Assembly: GCA_002478945.1 (NCBI GenBank)
Contig: DLKM01000004.1
Span: 1-25,590, forward strand
Direction of reading: 5' to 3'
Origin: Christensenella sp. UBA7588
Lineage (GTDB): Bacteria; Bacillota; Clostridia; Christensenellales; CAG-917
Length of the DNA stretch: 25,590 nucleotides
Below are positions 1 to 10,200 of the stretch, piece after piece. The position numbers and the translations under genes are program-made. A model generated the notes under the pieces. That model ran no database searches. It was given only the letters and a program-made list of their open reading frames with translations, and had not been told where the DNA came from. Within the stretch, counting starts at the first letter, position 1, and the number at the start of each line of letters is the position of its first letter.

Positions 1-106
1 ATGACATAAGGAGAAATAAAATCGGGTGTGGGTGTCCCACCAGCTGTCATTCCGAGGGAGCGAAGCGACCGTGGGAATCAAGCGTAGCGATATACAGAAT
101 ATTCCG
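1..106. repeat. Interspersed intergenic repeat, copy 1 (may extend beyond window start)
   Basis: This stretch matches 177-283 almost base for base, with one single-base indel and three substitutions. It contains hairpin-forming arms ATTCC (49-53) and GGAAT (74-78) around a GAGGGAGCGAAGCGACC-type core, and a perfect 9-bp inverted pair AGCGATATA (86-94) / TATATCGCT (116-124) that runs past the repeat end. This organisation resembles the short hairpin repeats scattered between genes in many gut bacterial genomes. No coding potential is supported here. Confidence 0.8.
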
Positions 107-149
107 TAATCTCGCTATATCGCTTGCTTGGTGGGTGTGCCTTCGGCTG

Positions 150-181
150 GATTGCCACGTCACTGCGTTTCTCGCAATGAC
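150..181. repeat. Second hairpin-type repeat module between the two direct copies
   Basis: The sequence runs from GATTGCCACG to CTCGCAATGAC and has short inverted arms ATTGC (151-155) and GCAAT (174-178). From memory it resembles the widespread 'gattgccacg...ctcgcaatgac' interspersed element of Bacillota and Bacteroidota genomes. It joins directly to copy 2 of the 107-bp repeat, so the whole of 1-283 appears to be a composite repeat cluster rather than unique sequence. Confidence 0.55.
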
Positions 182-283
182 ATAAGGAGAAATAAAAATC
201 GGGTGTGGGTGTCCCACCAACTGTCATTCCGAGGGAGCGGAGCGACCGTGGGAATCAAGCGTAGCGATATACGGAATATTCCG
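177..283. repeat. Interspersed intergenic repeat, copy 2
   Basis: This is a direct repeat of positions 1-106, offset by 176 bp. The differences are an extra A in the A-run and three substitutions (G to A, A to G, A to G). Similarity stops abruptly at 283, where the terminator of the leftward gene begins. The right-hand inverted arm seen after copy 1 is therefore missing here. Confidence 0.85.
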
Positions 284-286
284 CAA

Positions 287-310
287 ATAAAAAAACGCAC
301 CGAGGTGCGC
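287..310 (-). terminator. Rho-independent terminator of the DUF4364 gene
   Basis: Read on the minus strand, CGCACC (complement of 304-309) and GGTGCG (complement of 296-301) form a 6-bp GC-rich stem with a very short loop. It is followed by a run of seven T. It sits only a few bases after the stop codon of the leftward gene. Confidence 0.85.
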
Positions 311-316
311 TTTGAT

Positions 317-862
317 TCAATCGAGAAGATTGTCGTAAATTATCGAATAAGTGGTGGACGCCTTGTCAACCCAACTCTTGTAGAGGTATTTGGCAAGTTG
401 GCGGTTTGCAACGACCAGTTTCAATTCCATAAGGGTGGTTATGTCGTTGTTGATGCGCATAATAACCGTGTAGGTTCCGTCCGCGTTTTTTGAATAGTCG
501 CAAAAATAGGACTGGCGTTTTTTGAAGCGCATACGGTTTTCTCTCGCATACTGCACGACGTCGTCTCTTATCGAGGAGGGAATACGCGTGAAGAACAACG
601 ACAAACAGCTTACGCCGTCCTGCGTTATGTTGAGCATCTCGCTTTTCGGCACTCTGTAGATGAGGTTTGCGTCGATAAGTTCGGCAAGGTACTGTTTGCA
701 CTCCATATACGAGAGCCAGTTGTTGTCGGACGAGCAGATGTCGAGCAGGGTGGATTCGGCAAGAGGAATTGCCATTTTGTCGAACACGAAAAGAATAACA
801 AGTTTCTGAATCTTGCTATCCAACGGTTGATTTGTGCCGAAAGTGTCCTGAACGTAATCCAT
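317..862 (-). CDS. DUF4364 family protein (winged-helix-like, putative regulator)
   Basis: The 181-residue product resembles the DUF4364 family of Clostridia in length and pattern. A helical N-terminal part has the signature LVILFVFDKMAIPLAESTL (about residues 21-39), then helices typical of a winged-helix DNA-binding fold (about 15-100), including an ITQDG turn around residue 78. The C-terminal half is alpha/beta and ends ...IIYDNLLD. No signal peptide or membrane segment is visible, so it is presumably cytoplasmic. The family is uncharacterised; a transcriptional regulator role is inference from the fold. The chosen ATG gives the usual family length, and AGAGGG lies just upstream with unusually short spacing. 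It is a single-gene unit, divergent from the giant surface-protein gene, with its own promoter (918-946) and terminator (287-310). Confidence 0.85.
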   Translation of the reverse strand: MDYVQDTFGTNQPLDSKIQKLVILFVFDKMAIPLAESTLLDICSSDNNWLSYMECKQYLAELIDANLIYRVPKSEMLNITQDGVSCLSLFFTRIPSSIRDDVVQYARENRMRFKKRQSYFCDYSKNADGTYTVIMRINNDITTLMELKLVVANRQLAKYLYKSWVDKASTTYSIIYDNLLD

Positions 863-917
863 ATCCCTCTATGCGACGAAAACGTCGTCGATAAATGCAA
901 TGCGCTTGTGTTTTCCA

Positions 918-946
918 ATAGTACAACGAAAGAACGTCGATTTCAA
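918..946 (-). promoter_or_regulatory. Sigma-70-type promoter for the DUF4364 gene
   Basis: On the minus strand the -35 box TTGAAA (complement of 941-946) and the -10 box TACTAT (complement of 918-923) are separated by exactly 17 bases. Transcription would begin near 911, giving a leader of about 50 nt before the start codon at 862. Confidence 0.7.
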
Positions 947-989
947 GCGGAAATGTAAAAATTTTGTCGAAATACAATTTGTGGTGTAT

Positions 990-999
990 ATTGCGCAAT
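990..999. promoter_or_regulatory. 10-bp palindrome ATTGCGCAAT, possible operator
   Basis: A perfect palindrome lies between the two divergent promoters, roughly 45 bp upstream of the leftward -35 box and 140 bp upstream of the rightward one. A site of this kind could bind a dimeric regulator, perhaps the adjacent DUF4364 protein. Ten bases can arise by chance and no second copy was noticed. Confidence 0.25.
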
Positions 1000-1137
1000 G
1001 CAAGCACAATTCAAGCAAAAATTATATTGACTTGTGTTTGATAGATAATCTGTTTGGCTAATAGAGTTTGTCGCAACTCATCTAAATAGGCAGGGAATGA
1101 GTGTGAGATATGTGCAATGCGGTTTGAGAAATATATA

Positions 1138-1166
1138 TTGACATTTTCGTTTGCGTCGTGTAATAT
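1138..1166 (+). promoter_or_regulatory. Strong sigma-70-type promoter for the giant surface-protein gene
   Basis: A perfect -35 box TTGACA (1138-1143) and a near-perfect -10 box TAATAT (1161-1166) are separated by 17 bases, with an AT-rich AAATATATA stretch immediately upstream that could act as an UP element. Transcription would start near 1173 and leave a leader of about 73 nt. This is one of the best consensus promoters in the window. Confidence 0.85.
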
Positions 1167-1183
1167 TGTAATGTATAAAAATC

Positions 1184-1219
1184 TGCGCATATACGCGCTC
1201 GCTCGTATGTATATGCGTA
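1184..1219 (+). other. 5'-UTR stem-loop in the giant gene leader
   Basis: CGCATATAC (1186-1194) pairs perfectly with GTATATGCG (1209-1217). The stem extends by one G-U and one T-A pair to about 11 bp and encloses a 14-nt loop. It begins about 11 nt after the predicted transcription start and ends 14 nt before the ribosome binding site. No T-run follows, so it is not an intrinsic terminator. A role in mRNA stability or translation control is inference. Confidence 0.55.
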
Positions 1220-1245
1220 TAGCACCAAAACCCGAGGTGGAAATT

Positions 1246-4200
1246 ATGATGAGAAACAACAAGAAGTTGAAAGGATTTCTTCTCAACGCAACGAAGTTGC
1301 TCGTGTTGGCGTTGGTCTTTGTCACGGCATTTGCGGTTGCGTTGACGTCCGATTTCGTCGGTTCGATTGACGGAAACGACGTCGTAAACGTGGCTGACGC
1401 AACGACGGCGGATAAGGGCGGTTCTACGCCTGCAAAGATTTCAGGCTTTAATGCGGCTGCTTTCAATTTCCCTGATGGCAACACAAATAAAAAGAGTTGG
1501 TCGGCGCAAGTGTCTCTTTCGAACTTATCGATAACGACGGCAAACGTCAGCGTTTATAAACCTGAAGATACCAACGTCGACGTAAATATCTCCGTATCCG
1601 GAAATCAGTATTCCGTTCAAGCCGACGGCCGCGCGACGAAATACATACAGGTTACGTCGAGAATAAACTTGGACTTGGGCGATTTCGTAAACACCGCAAT
1701 TCAAGTGGGATATACCGTAAAAGTCACGATTGACGCGTCGGTATCGTATGAGGGCGGAAGCAATAAACAAAGCGGCGCACTTTCGCTTGCGATTCTCGGG
1801 AAGGCAAGCAGCGGCGAAGCTCGCGACGCATACGCAAGCACCGTTACGCTCACGAGAGCAAAACCGTATCTTGCGTTTGAAACGTATTCGACCGCACAAA
1901 ACCAAACTGTATTTACCGACCCTATCAAACATACGGTAGTGTTAAACTCGGTTAAAGTCGAGATTTCCGTCAACGACAATATGGTTGACGGCGCCGCGCC
2001 TATTGCAAGCTCCAAATACGTTGGTTTGCAAAACGGTTATGTAAAAGGTACGAGCGGTTCGGGTTATGCTCCGTACGTTACGGATACAAATACGGCTTCT
2101 AATTTCCCCGTATATTTCGATTCTATCAAAAAATATCTCAAAACGGATAAAGTTGCCGACGGAACGGGTACTTTGGCATCTTATACCAACAAAGCCATAG
2201 ACAAATTTAACGGCAAAAACTATTATAAATTTGCTCAAACCGAATACGTCGATATGTTCAATCGCACGGATAAGACTTTCGACGAATTGATTGAAGATTA
2301 TCTTGCCGACCCCGACGCATTTGACAAGACGTTGTTGTCAAAAGTCGGTGCGGGCGACAAGACGTTGTCCGTGAGCGGAAGCAATATCGGTTGGAACAAC
2401 GCGTCCAACGACCATTATATCAACGCAAGCGGCATCAAGTCCGTACAAGTCGGCGACGTCGTGTTTGACATCTACAATTCGAGTGGAGGTTCCAACGGCA
2501 CTCAAACGAAAGAGATTACCGTTTCGGACACCGACGGCAACACGGTTTCCGTGGGTTATGCGACGGTAACTCGCACCAACCGCGCAAGAGTGGTCGTTTC
2601 TATCTATTTCACAACGAACGCAACCGTGCAAACGGTAGTGAGCGATTTCAGCGGATACAGCGTGACGACGCGTCTCGAAGTCACGGGTATCGATACGAGC
2701 CTCAACGACAACGGTACGCCTATTTCCGACAACGACTATATGAAAGCCGACGCTTCTTCGCTTGCTTGGCTTTATTCAAATCTTCTCGAAGTCGGTTCGG
2801 AATTCGAAATCCCCGAAGATACGAGTGCGGCAAACTATTCTCCGAGACTTTGGTTCTTCACGGCTCAAAGAGCGGACGAATTGGCAAGCCTCGGCAGCGC
2901 GCACGTTTTTGCGTCCGTCGCGGATTTGCTCGCTTCGGGACTTAAACCCATAGGCGTAGGCGAGGGCTTTACGTTCGATTATAACTTTGCGGACGGCAAG
3001 GCAAAGAGCTACGGTTCGTCGATTTATGACGCAATCGGCACTCTCGGCTCGGACGGCAAGGTTACAAGCGAGAGCGGCGCAAAGGGACACGGATATTACC
3101 TCTTTACGTTCTATACGATTGACCTTGCGGGCAATATGAGCGCGACTTCGTCCTCGTATTATGTAAAAGTGGACTACGACACTCCGAATTACAACGTAGA
3201 TTTGTCTTATATCCTCAAGACGGACGGCTCGAAACAAACCATTTCCGCCGCGCAAAACGGAACGTGGGCAAAGGGCGTTACGACGTTGGATATTTTGCTC
3301 GGTTCGCTCGGCTTCTCGGGTAATACGTTGATTTTCGAGGATACGATGTCCTATCACGTTTTCAAGTTTGAAAACGCAATGGTAGACGGCGTTTATACGA
3401 GCAGACTCGCGTCTTACTACAATTCGCTTACCACTACGAGTGCGATTGCAGTCGAAAACGACGAAATCGAAATCACGTTGTCGGGAGAGGGCGGAAACCA
3501 TACCGTAACCGTCAAATATATCTTCGAGGCAAGCACCAACAGCGGAATTTTGCGTTTTGTCGTGAACGCAAACAGCATCGAGTGGACGACGGTGTTTACG
3601 CTTTATACGGGCGGATTCGATACCGTTGACGAGATGGACTTCCATCAAGGTCACAGCTACGTCGATTCGACGTGGGTAGGCGGCGTTAAGGTGCTTATCG
3701 ACACCGACAACCCGATTGCCCCCGAATTCGTCTCGGGAGAAGAAAATCCGTTCAGCAAACCCTTCGTAAACTACGATTCTTTGCCGCAATACGGCGAAAG
3801 ACAATGGTACACGGGCGCTTATGACAAATACTCCGCAAGCATCGCTTTCAACGACGTATTTATCGGCAGCGATTACGAAAAAGACGTAAAAGTGTACTAC
3901 GGCATCAAGCTCGTTACCAACCTGCAAGAACTCTTGGACCTCTATGCAAAAGGCATCGAGGGTATTTACGCTTCGATTAAGGACAACAGCGCAGGTTATT
4001 TCAACAGATTGCAAATCATATCCGGCGACAATATGACCGACGGCGACACCGTTCTCGAAAACGGCGCGATGAACATCGTCAACGGCGTCGGTATGCGCAT
4101 TATATACGTTTGGGCAGTTGACCAAGCAGGCAACGTGTCCGACATAAACACTTATTATTTGCTTGCCGATAACACGACGTACACTCTCAATACGAAAGTT

Positions 4201-7200
4201 GCGGAAAACTCGGTCGTGGACGTCAACGCGGCAATCACGGCAGAGAATGCAGACCAAACCATTACCGACAAGTTTACGAGAGGCGAAATCGCAACGCTCC
4301 GCACTATGCTCGGCGACGACTTCGTTCCGTTCTTCCTCTCGTTGACGACCAACGGCAACAAGTCGGTATTGTTGCGCAACTATATGCCTTCGTACGAGTG
4401 GACTCTCGTCAACGAAAATCTGGCAGACTATATCGGCTATGCGCAAAGTAGCGAAATGACTTTTGCGATAGACAACCCCGACAATCTCGGTATGCTCGAC
4501 AACACCAAGACGTTGAGCGTCGAATTCGGATACAGAAAAGTCGTTTCTTCAACCGTTACCAACTCCACGATTGCGTACAATTCTCGTCCTATCGTCGTTG
4601 AAATGACGTTTACGGACGCGCTTTCGCAATCTGCATATCAATATCGTTATTACGACAAGAACGGCAACGCGCTCGAACAGGCTCCCGTAAAACCGGGCGA
4701 GTATTTCGTTGAAATCTTCATCGCAAAAGACAACGAAAACTACGTTACCGACGATTTCGATATGGACGCGGACGGCAACCAAAAGCTCGTCAGAATTCCG
4801 ATTGTCGTAACGAAGGGCAAAATCGTCATTTCCGCAAACGCTTCTACGAGCGCATACGGCGCAGACCTTACCGACGTGCTTACGTTTGAAGTTTCGGGTA
4901 TCGACCGCGCGGATATGGCGGCGGAAGGCATTTCGGACGCAATGCTCAAACTTGCTCTCGACGTACAAGGCTATGTTCCCACGGGATTCTATAACGTCGG
5001 ACACTACAACATCGTGCTTGCCGACGATTCGTTGCTCGACGGCGTGGCAAACTACGACGTTACCTTCCAAACGGCTCAACACTTTATCACTCAACGCAAC
5101 GTGAACGTTTACACGCAATCCGCAAGCAAAGTTTACGGAGACGCGGACCCGACGTTCAAGTTCGGCGTTAAAGAGAGCGATTTGCAATTCAACTCCGCAA
5201 AGAGCGTGAGCGATATTCTTGCAGAAATCTTCGATTCGGCACACTACGTCAGAGTCGGAGACGCGGCGGTTGACGGCTTCTATCTCTACGAAGCGGGCGA
5301 CCGTATCAGCCGTGTGGCAGGCGAGGACGTTTGGACGTACGACTTCAATATCGACTCCACGTTGTTTGACGTAAACAACAACTATAAAATTACCATTCAA
5401 AAACAAGGCTCTGCGTTTACGATTACGCAAAGACAAGTTCAAATCGACGTCAGCGGTCAATTCTCCGTCGTAAAGAGCGGAGTTACGCCGAGTGCGGACG
5501 GAATCGTTCCGAGCTATACGCTCGACGCAAAGGACGCTTTCCTTGCCGACGTTATCGCAAAATTGCTCCGAGGCAAACTTACCGTTGACGGCACCGCAAA
5601 AGACCTCGGCGACTACGATAGCGCGAAGTACGACGGCGCGAAAGGCTTTGCCATTATCCTTGCAAGCGTTGAGGATAAGAACATCGCAATCAGCCTCAAA
5701 TCCGCCGCGGACTATGTGATTTACATCTCCAAAGCAGGCACGGTCATCATCAAAGCAAACGGAGAATTTACCTTCGTATACGGCTTTAAGTGGACGAGCG
5801 ACGCAATCAAATACAGCGCAAGCAACTTCTCTTACGAATGCGAGGAAGAAGTGGACTTTGACGACGTCGTGTGGGAAGCGGTTATTTCTTCCGCGTCCGA
5901 ATACGTCCTCGCAGGTAAATACGTCGTATCTTTCGTAAACGCGAAACTTATGAAAAACGGCGTCGAAATCGAAGGCAGAAACGTCAACGTCGAATCCGCT
6001 TTGGTCAACGTAACGCCTGCGTCTATCGAAGTACGCCCGACGGCTTCGTCTCTCACAAAGGTTTACGGCGATGCCGAACAAGCATACGGAATCGGATTCG
6101 AAATCGTCTCCGTCAACGGCGAAGCTCTTGCAAAAGACGCGTCGTTTGCGGGATTGACGTACGACGAATTGCTTGCTCTCGTATCGGGTTCTTTCGCAAG
6201 AGCGAAATATAGCAAAGCAGGCGTGTTCTATACCTACGGCGCACGCTACGACGACGTGTTGACGAGCGACGATTATTATTACGGTTATGCCGTCAATAAA
6301 TCGTTCTCCGTCAACAACGACAACTTTGTCGTAACCGCAAAAGTGGACGAACAATCCGCGGCGGTTCGTTTCGGAATCTTGCCTAAAGACGTGTTCGTTT
6401 ACACGGCGGGACTCGTCGGCATCAGCAAATATTACAACGGCACGGTAGAAGTAGTGTACGGCGACACTTCGATGTTCGATTTGTCCTCGCAACTCGTCCT
6501 CGCAACCGACGACGTAAAACTCGACGCATTGTTCAAGCAGTATTCTTCCGCAGGCACTATGTTGAGCGACAGCAACGTTCGCATCAAATTGTCGAGCTTC
6601 GTTCTCGTCGGCAAACAGAGCGCAAACTACAGACTTGCAGGTATCGTCAGAGACGGTCACTCCAGCATCAGAGTCGAGGGTACGGCCGTTGACGGAGTAT
6701 ATCCGATTGAGGACACTCTCGTCGAAATCGTATATATCGATAATGCAAACGGCGTTGAAAACATCAAGATTATGTTTAAGCGCATCGGTATCAAGAAAAA
6801 CGATATAAGCATCGTCAAGGAATACGACAACACCAACGTTCTCGAAGCGGAAAACATCGTTATCGAGGACAGCGAAACGGAAATCGCAAGTACTGCAATG
6901 CTTCGTGGCGCAACCAAGACTTTGGTTAAAGCGGAAAGCGGCGTGTTCTCGGGCGTAAAAGCAGGCACGGGTTATCTCATTTCGAGAGTAAAAATCGTGT
7001 TTACGTTTGCAAATACCGAGCTTCCCGACGACGTAATCTTCGATTATAACGAAAACGACGTACACATTCAAAAGTCGGGCAATACGATAGAAGTAATCGT
7101 AATCAACGTAAAAGCCACCATTTCCAAGAAACAACTTTCGGCAAGCAGTTTCTCGTCGCTCAACGCAAAAGACAGAGATTACAACTCGACTGACATAGTG

Positions 7201-10200
7201 GACGTCGAATACGTCTTTGCGGACGACGCTCTCGTGAGCGGCGATACGGCTGAAACCGTCGGACTCAGACTTACGGGTACTGCGGACGGCGTAAACGTCG
7301 GTCAACATCACGTCAAAATCGCTTCCGAAGGCACGAAAGTGTCCAACGCAAACTACGAAGTGGACGTGAACGACATCAACAATAAATACACAGACCTTAT
7401 GGTGTCCGTGTCCAAGGCAAGACTTATGCCCAACGTCGTGTTCGGAAACAAGGTTTACGACAACACTTCCGACGTCGTATGGTCTCAAAAAGAGGGCAAC
7501 GATTTCACAACCGTAAACTATTCGGACAACCTCAAAGACGAACTCTCTCACATCAAGTTTGCATCGAGCGCAAGTTACGTTTTGTCCGATAAAGGCGCCG
7601 TAAACGGCAACGTTATGTGCGACGCTCTCGGCAACGAAATCAAACACAACGTTATGGTATCCGGCCTCGGCGTAAGCGTGGTCGGCGCAGACGCGAGCAT
7701 TTTGGACAACTACAGATTGTACGGCGCGGTTTACAACGGCACAGATTATATGTACTTCGACAACGTGCCGACGGGCGTCATCGAAAACTACGAAATCATC
7801 GAAGCGGTAAACGTATCCAAGAAAGTCATTAAACTTTGGGCGGACGACTTCAAGATTTCAAATAAAGTATACGACGGCACAAATTCTGCGACCATCGACA
7901 TCGAAGTTCCCGTAGACGGCGGAGAAAGAGAAGGCGTGTTGCCTGTCCACCAAGACAGCCTCGCAATCAGCGCAACGGGTACGTTCGCTTCCGCAAAAGT
8001 CGGCAAGAACATCAAGGTGTCGATTTCCGAAGTCGAACTTACCGTCAAGAATGGAATAGAGTATAATATACTAAATAACTATGAACTTGACAGTAGCGCG
8101 CGCCTGTACGCGAATAACATCATCGGTAACATCGTCGAAAAACCCGTTACCGTCAACGTTGACCTCGGCGAGAGAATCTATACGGGTGCATCGGATATAG
8201 TCAAGAGCAACATAACTTATACCTTTGACGGCGTAATCGACAGGGAAGTGCGCAACTACAACGTCGCAACCGTCGGCGGAGCGTATTTCATCGATAAGAA
8301 CGTCGTTCTCGACGAGCAAAAGACCACCGTTCTCGAAAAAGACGGCAACGTTTACAATCCCACGCTGACCAACAGCAAAGAGTACAACATCAACTATGTG
8401 CTCGTTTACAAGTCCGACGTGAAAGAAAGCGACCGTAGTAGCGACGATTTGCTCGCATACGAGGACGAAAACGGTATGCATTATTATCCGCAAGGAGAAG
8501 TTACTTCCGCAAGCGCGTACTATTACAGACTGCGCACGGTAAGCAAATACGTTGCGGTTGAAGAATACGAAAACGCAAAAGACTTTATCGTCGGACGTTA
8601 TGCGGTAAACGGCAAAGAAGTGTATCTCGTATCCGATTCGTATACGGGCGACGCAAAATCGCTCGCAGAGCCGATGACGTATCTCGGCGGCAAAGGTAAG
8701 ATTACGCAAAGAAGCGTGTATATTACCGCAAACAGTATCGCAAAACTCGATACGCAAGTCGCGGACGAGATGTACAACAAGGCTTACGACGGCACGACCA
8801 AATTCTACGGTACGCTCCAAGGCACCAACGCCGCAACCGACGCGTTTAGATTTACCGAAAGCGGTATTGCAAACGTTATCAAGGGCGACCAAGTGCGCAT
8901 CAAAGACGTAACGGCAGAGTTCAACAGCGCGGATACCAACGCAATGTACGTCGTGTTTATCGCGTCCGGCATTACGGGTCCCGATGCGGATAACTACACC
9001 ATCAGCAATGCAAGCGGCAGTGCAAGCAGCGATTCTTACAGCGCAAGACTTTCCGCAAAGATTCGCAAGCAAGCAATAATCGCGCGTCTTGCGGACGGAG
9101 AGATGGTTTACGGCACGGCTTTGGGTAACGTCGGCGGCAACATCGATTATTTCTTGCACGACGCGGCTGAAGAAAACAAACTGACGTGGAATTCGCAAGA
9201 CAAAGCGTTCTACGTCAAGACAAGCGTGTTTATGAGCGTTTCGGGACTTGACGCCAACGACGCCGAAAACGCAAAATTCATAGCGCAAATCAACGCAAAC
9301 ACCTATAATATCGTAGACGGCGCATACGTCAAAGCCGACGACGGCACTACGGGCGAATACTTCAAGCTCGGCGGAGAACTCGGCAACAGCATTTCGACGT
9401 TGCCCGTGCCTCAAGTCAGATTCAACGTGTCCAAGCCCAATGCGGGAGACGTCGCGACGTCGTATTATCTCAGCGGCGGCAACGCAACCAACTTCGGCTT
9501 CGTGTACGCATACACAGGAAACGGCAGAGACGGCAAGAGCGCGCTTACCGTTGCGAGAAGAACGCTCTACATTACAACGGCAGGCATCAACCATACCAAA
9601 GTATACGCAGGCACAAATCCCGCAGTCGACCTTTTGTTTGACGGCATCGTGTCGAGCGACGGTCTCAACATCTTCGTGGACGCAAACGGCAAGGATTATC
9701 GTCCTGTCGTAGTGCTTGCGATTTACGACGCGTCGACCAACACTTACACGATTGCGGACAAATATGCAAAAACGAGCGATACGCTCGGGAAAGACAAGTA
9801 TTACGTTTACTACCTCGCTATGCCCGAAGGTTTGACGAGCTATGACAAATTTGCTTCCACGAGCAACTATAACGTAGTTATCGGTACGGAAGAAACGCTT
9901 CAGGCAATCAAACTTACCGACGATAGCGGCAACGTTGTCGTCGATGAAAACGGCAAGGTGGTATACTCGTTCAATTATGTATTCGACGGCGGCGTTTCGA
10001 AGAATGCGTCCACGATTACAATCACTTTGCCCGAACTCAAAGATTTGAGCATCGATACGACGAATAACGAATTTGTCTACACCTACGACAAGGCGCAAGG
10101 CGACGGCGTCAACAGAGTGTACGACGTTCTCAAAGGCGCAAAAGCGACCGACGAAGTGAAGTATTTCAATATCGTCAACGGTCAAATCGTATTTAAAGAA

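Larger units (their letters stand above)
863..1245. other. Divergent intergenic region between DUF4364 gene and giant surface-protein gene
   Basis: No protein-coding or RNA gene could be supported in these 383 bases. They hold a leftward promoter, a 10-bp palindrome, a rightward promoter and a stem-loop in the rightward leader, each listed separately. The leftward 5' UTR also contains a small CGACG-AAAA-CGTCG hairpin near 873-888. The rest is AT-rich and shows no recognisable riboswitch. Confidence 0.6.

Noticed and set aside
128..493. A 121-codon plus-strand open frame
   Set aside because: It runs through the repeat cluster and then antisense into the DUF4364 gene, starts with TTG, and has no ribosome binding site or family similarity.
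1027..1051. A second promoter-like TTGACT with GATAAT or TAATCT downstream
   Set aside because: The spacing is only 11 to 13 bases, too short for sigma-70, and a far better promoter lies at 1138-1166.
1117..1245. N-terminal extension of the giant protein to an ATG at 1117
   Set aside because: It would start upstream of the consensus promoter, lacks a ribosome binding site and would bury the signal peptide behind 43 residues.
4549..7647. A 1,032-codon open frame on the minus strand, and similar long ones at 2776-4446 and 8071-10761
   Set aside because: They lie antisense within the giant gene, have low-complexity Val/Cys/Arg/Phe-rich translations with no recognisable domain, and follow from the codon bias of the real gene.
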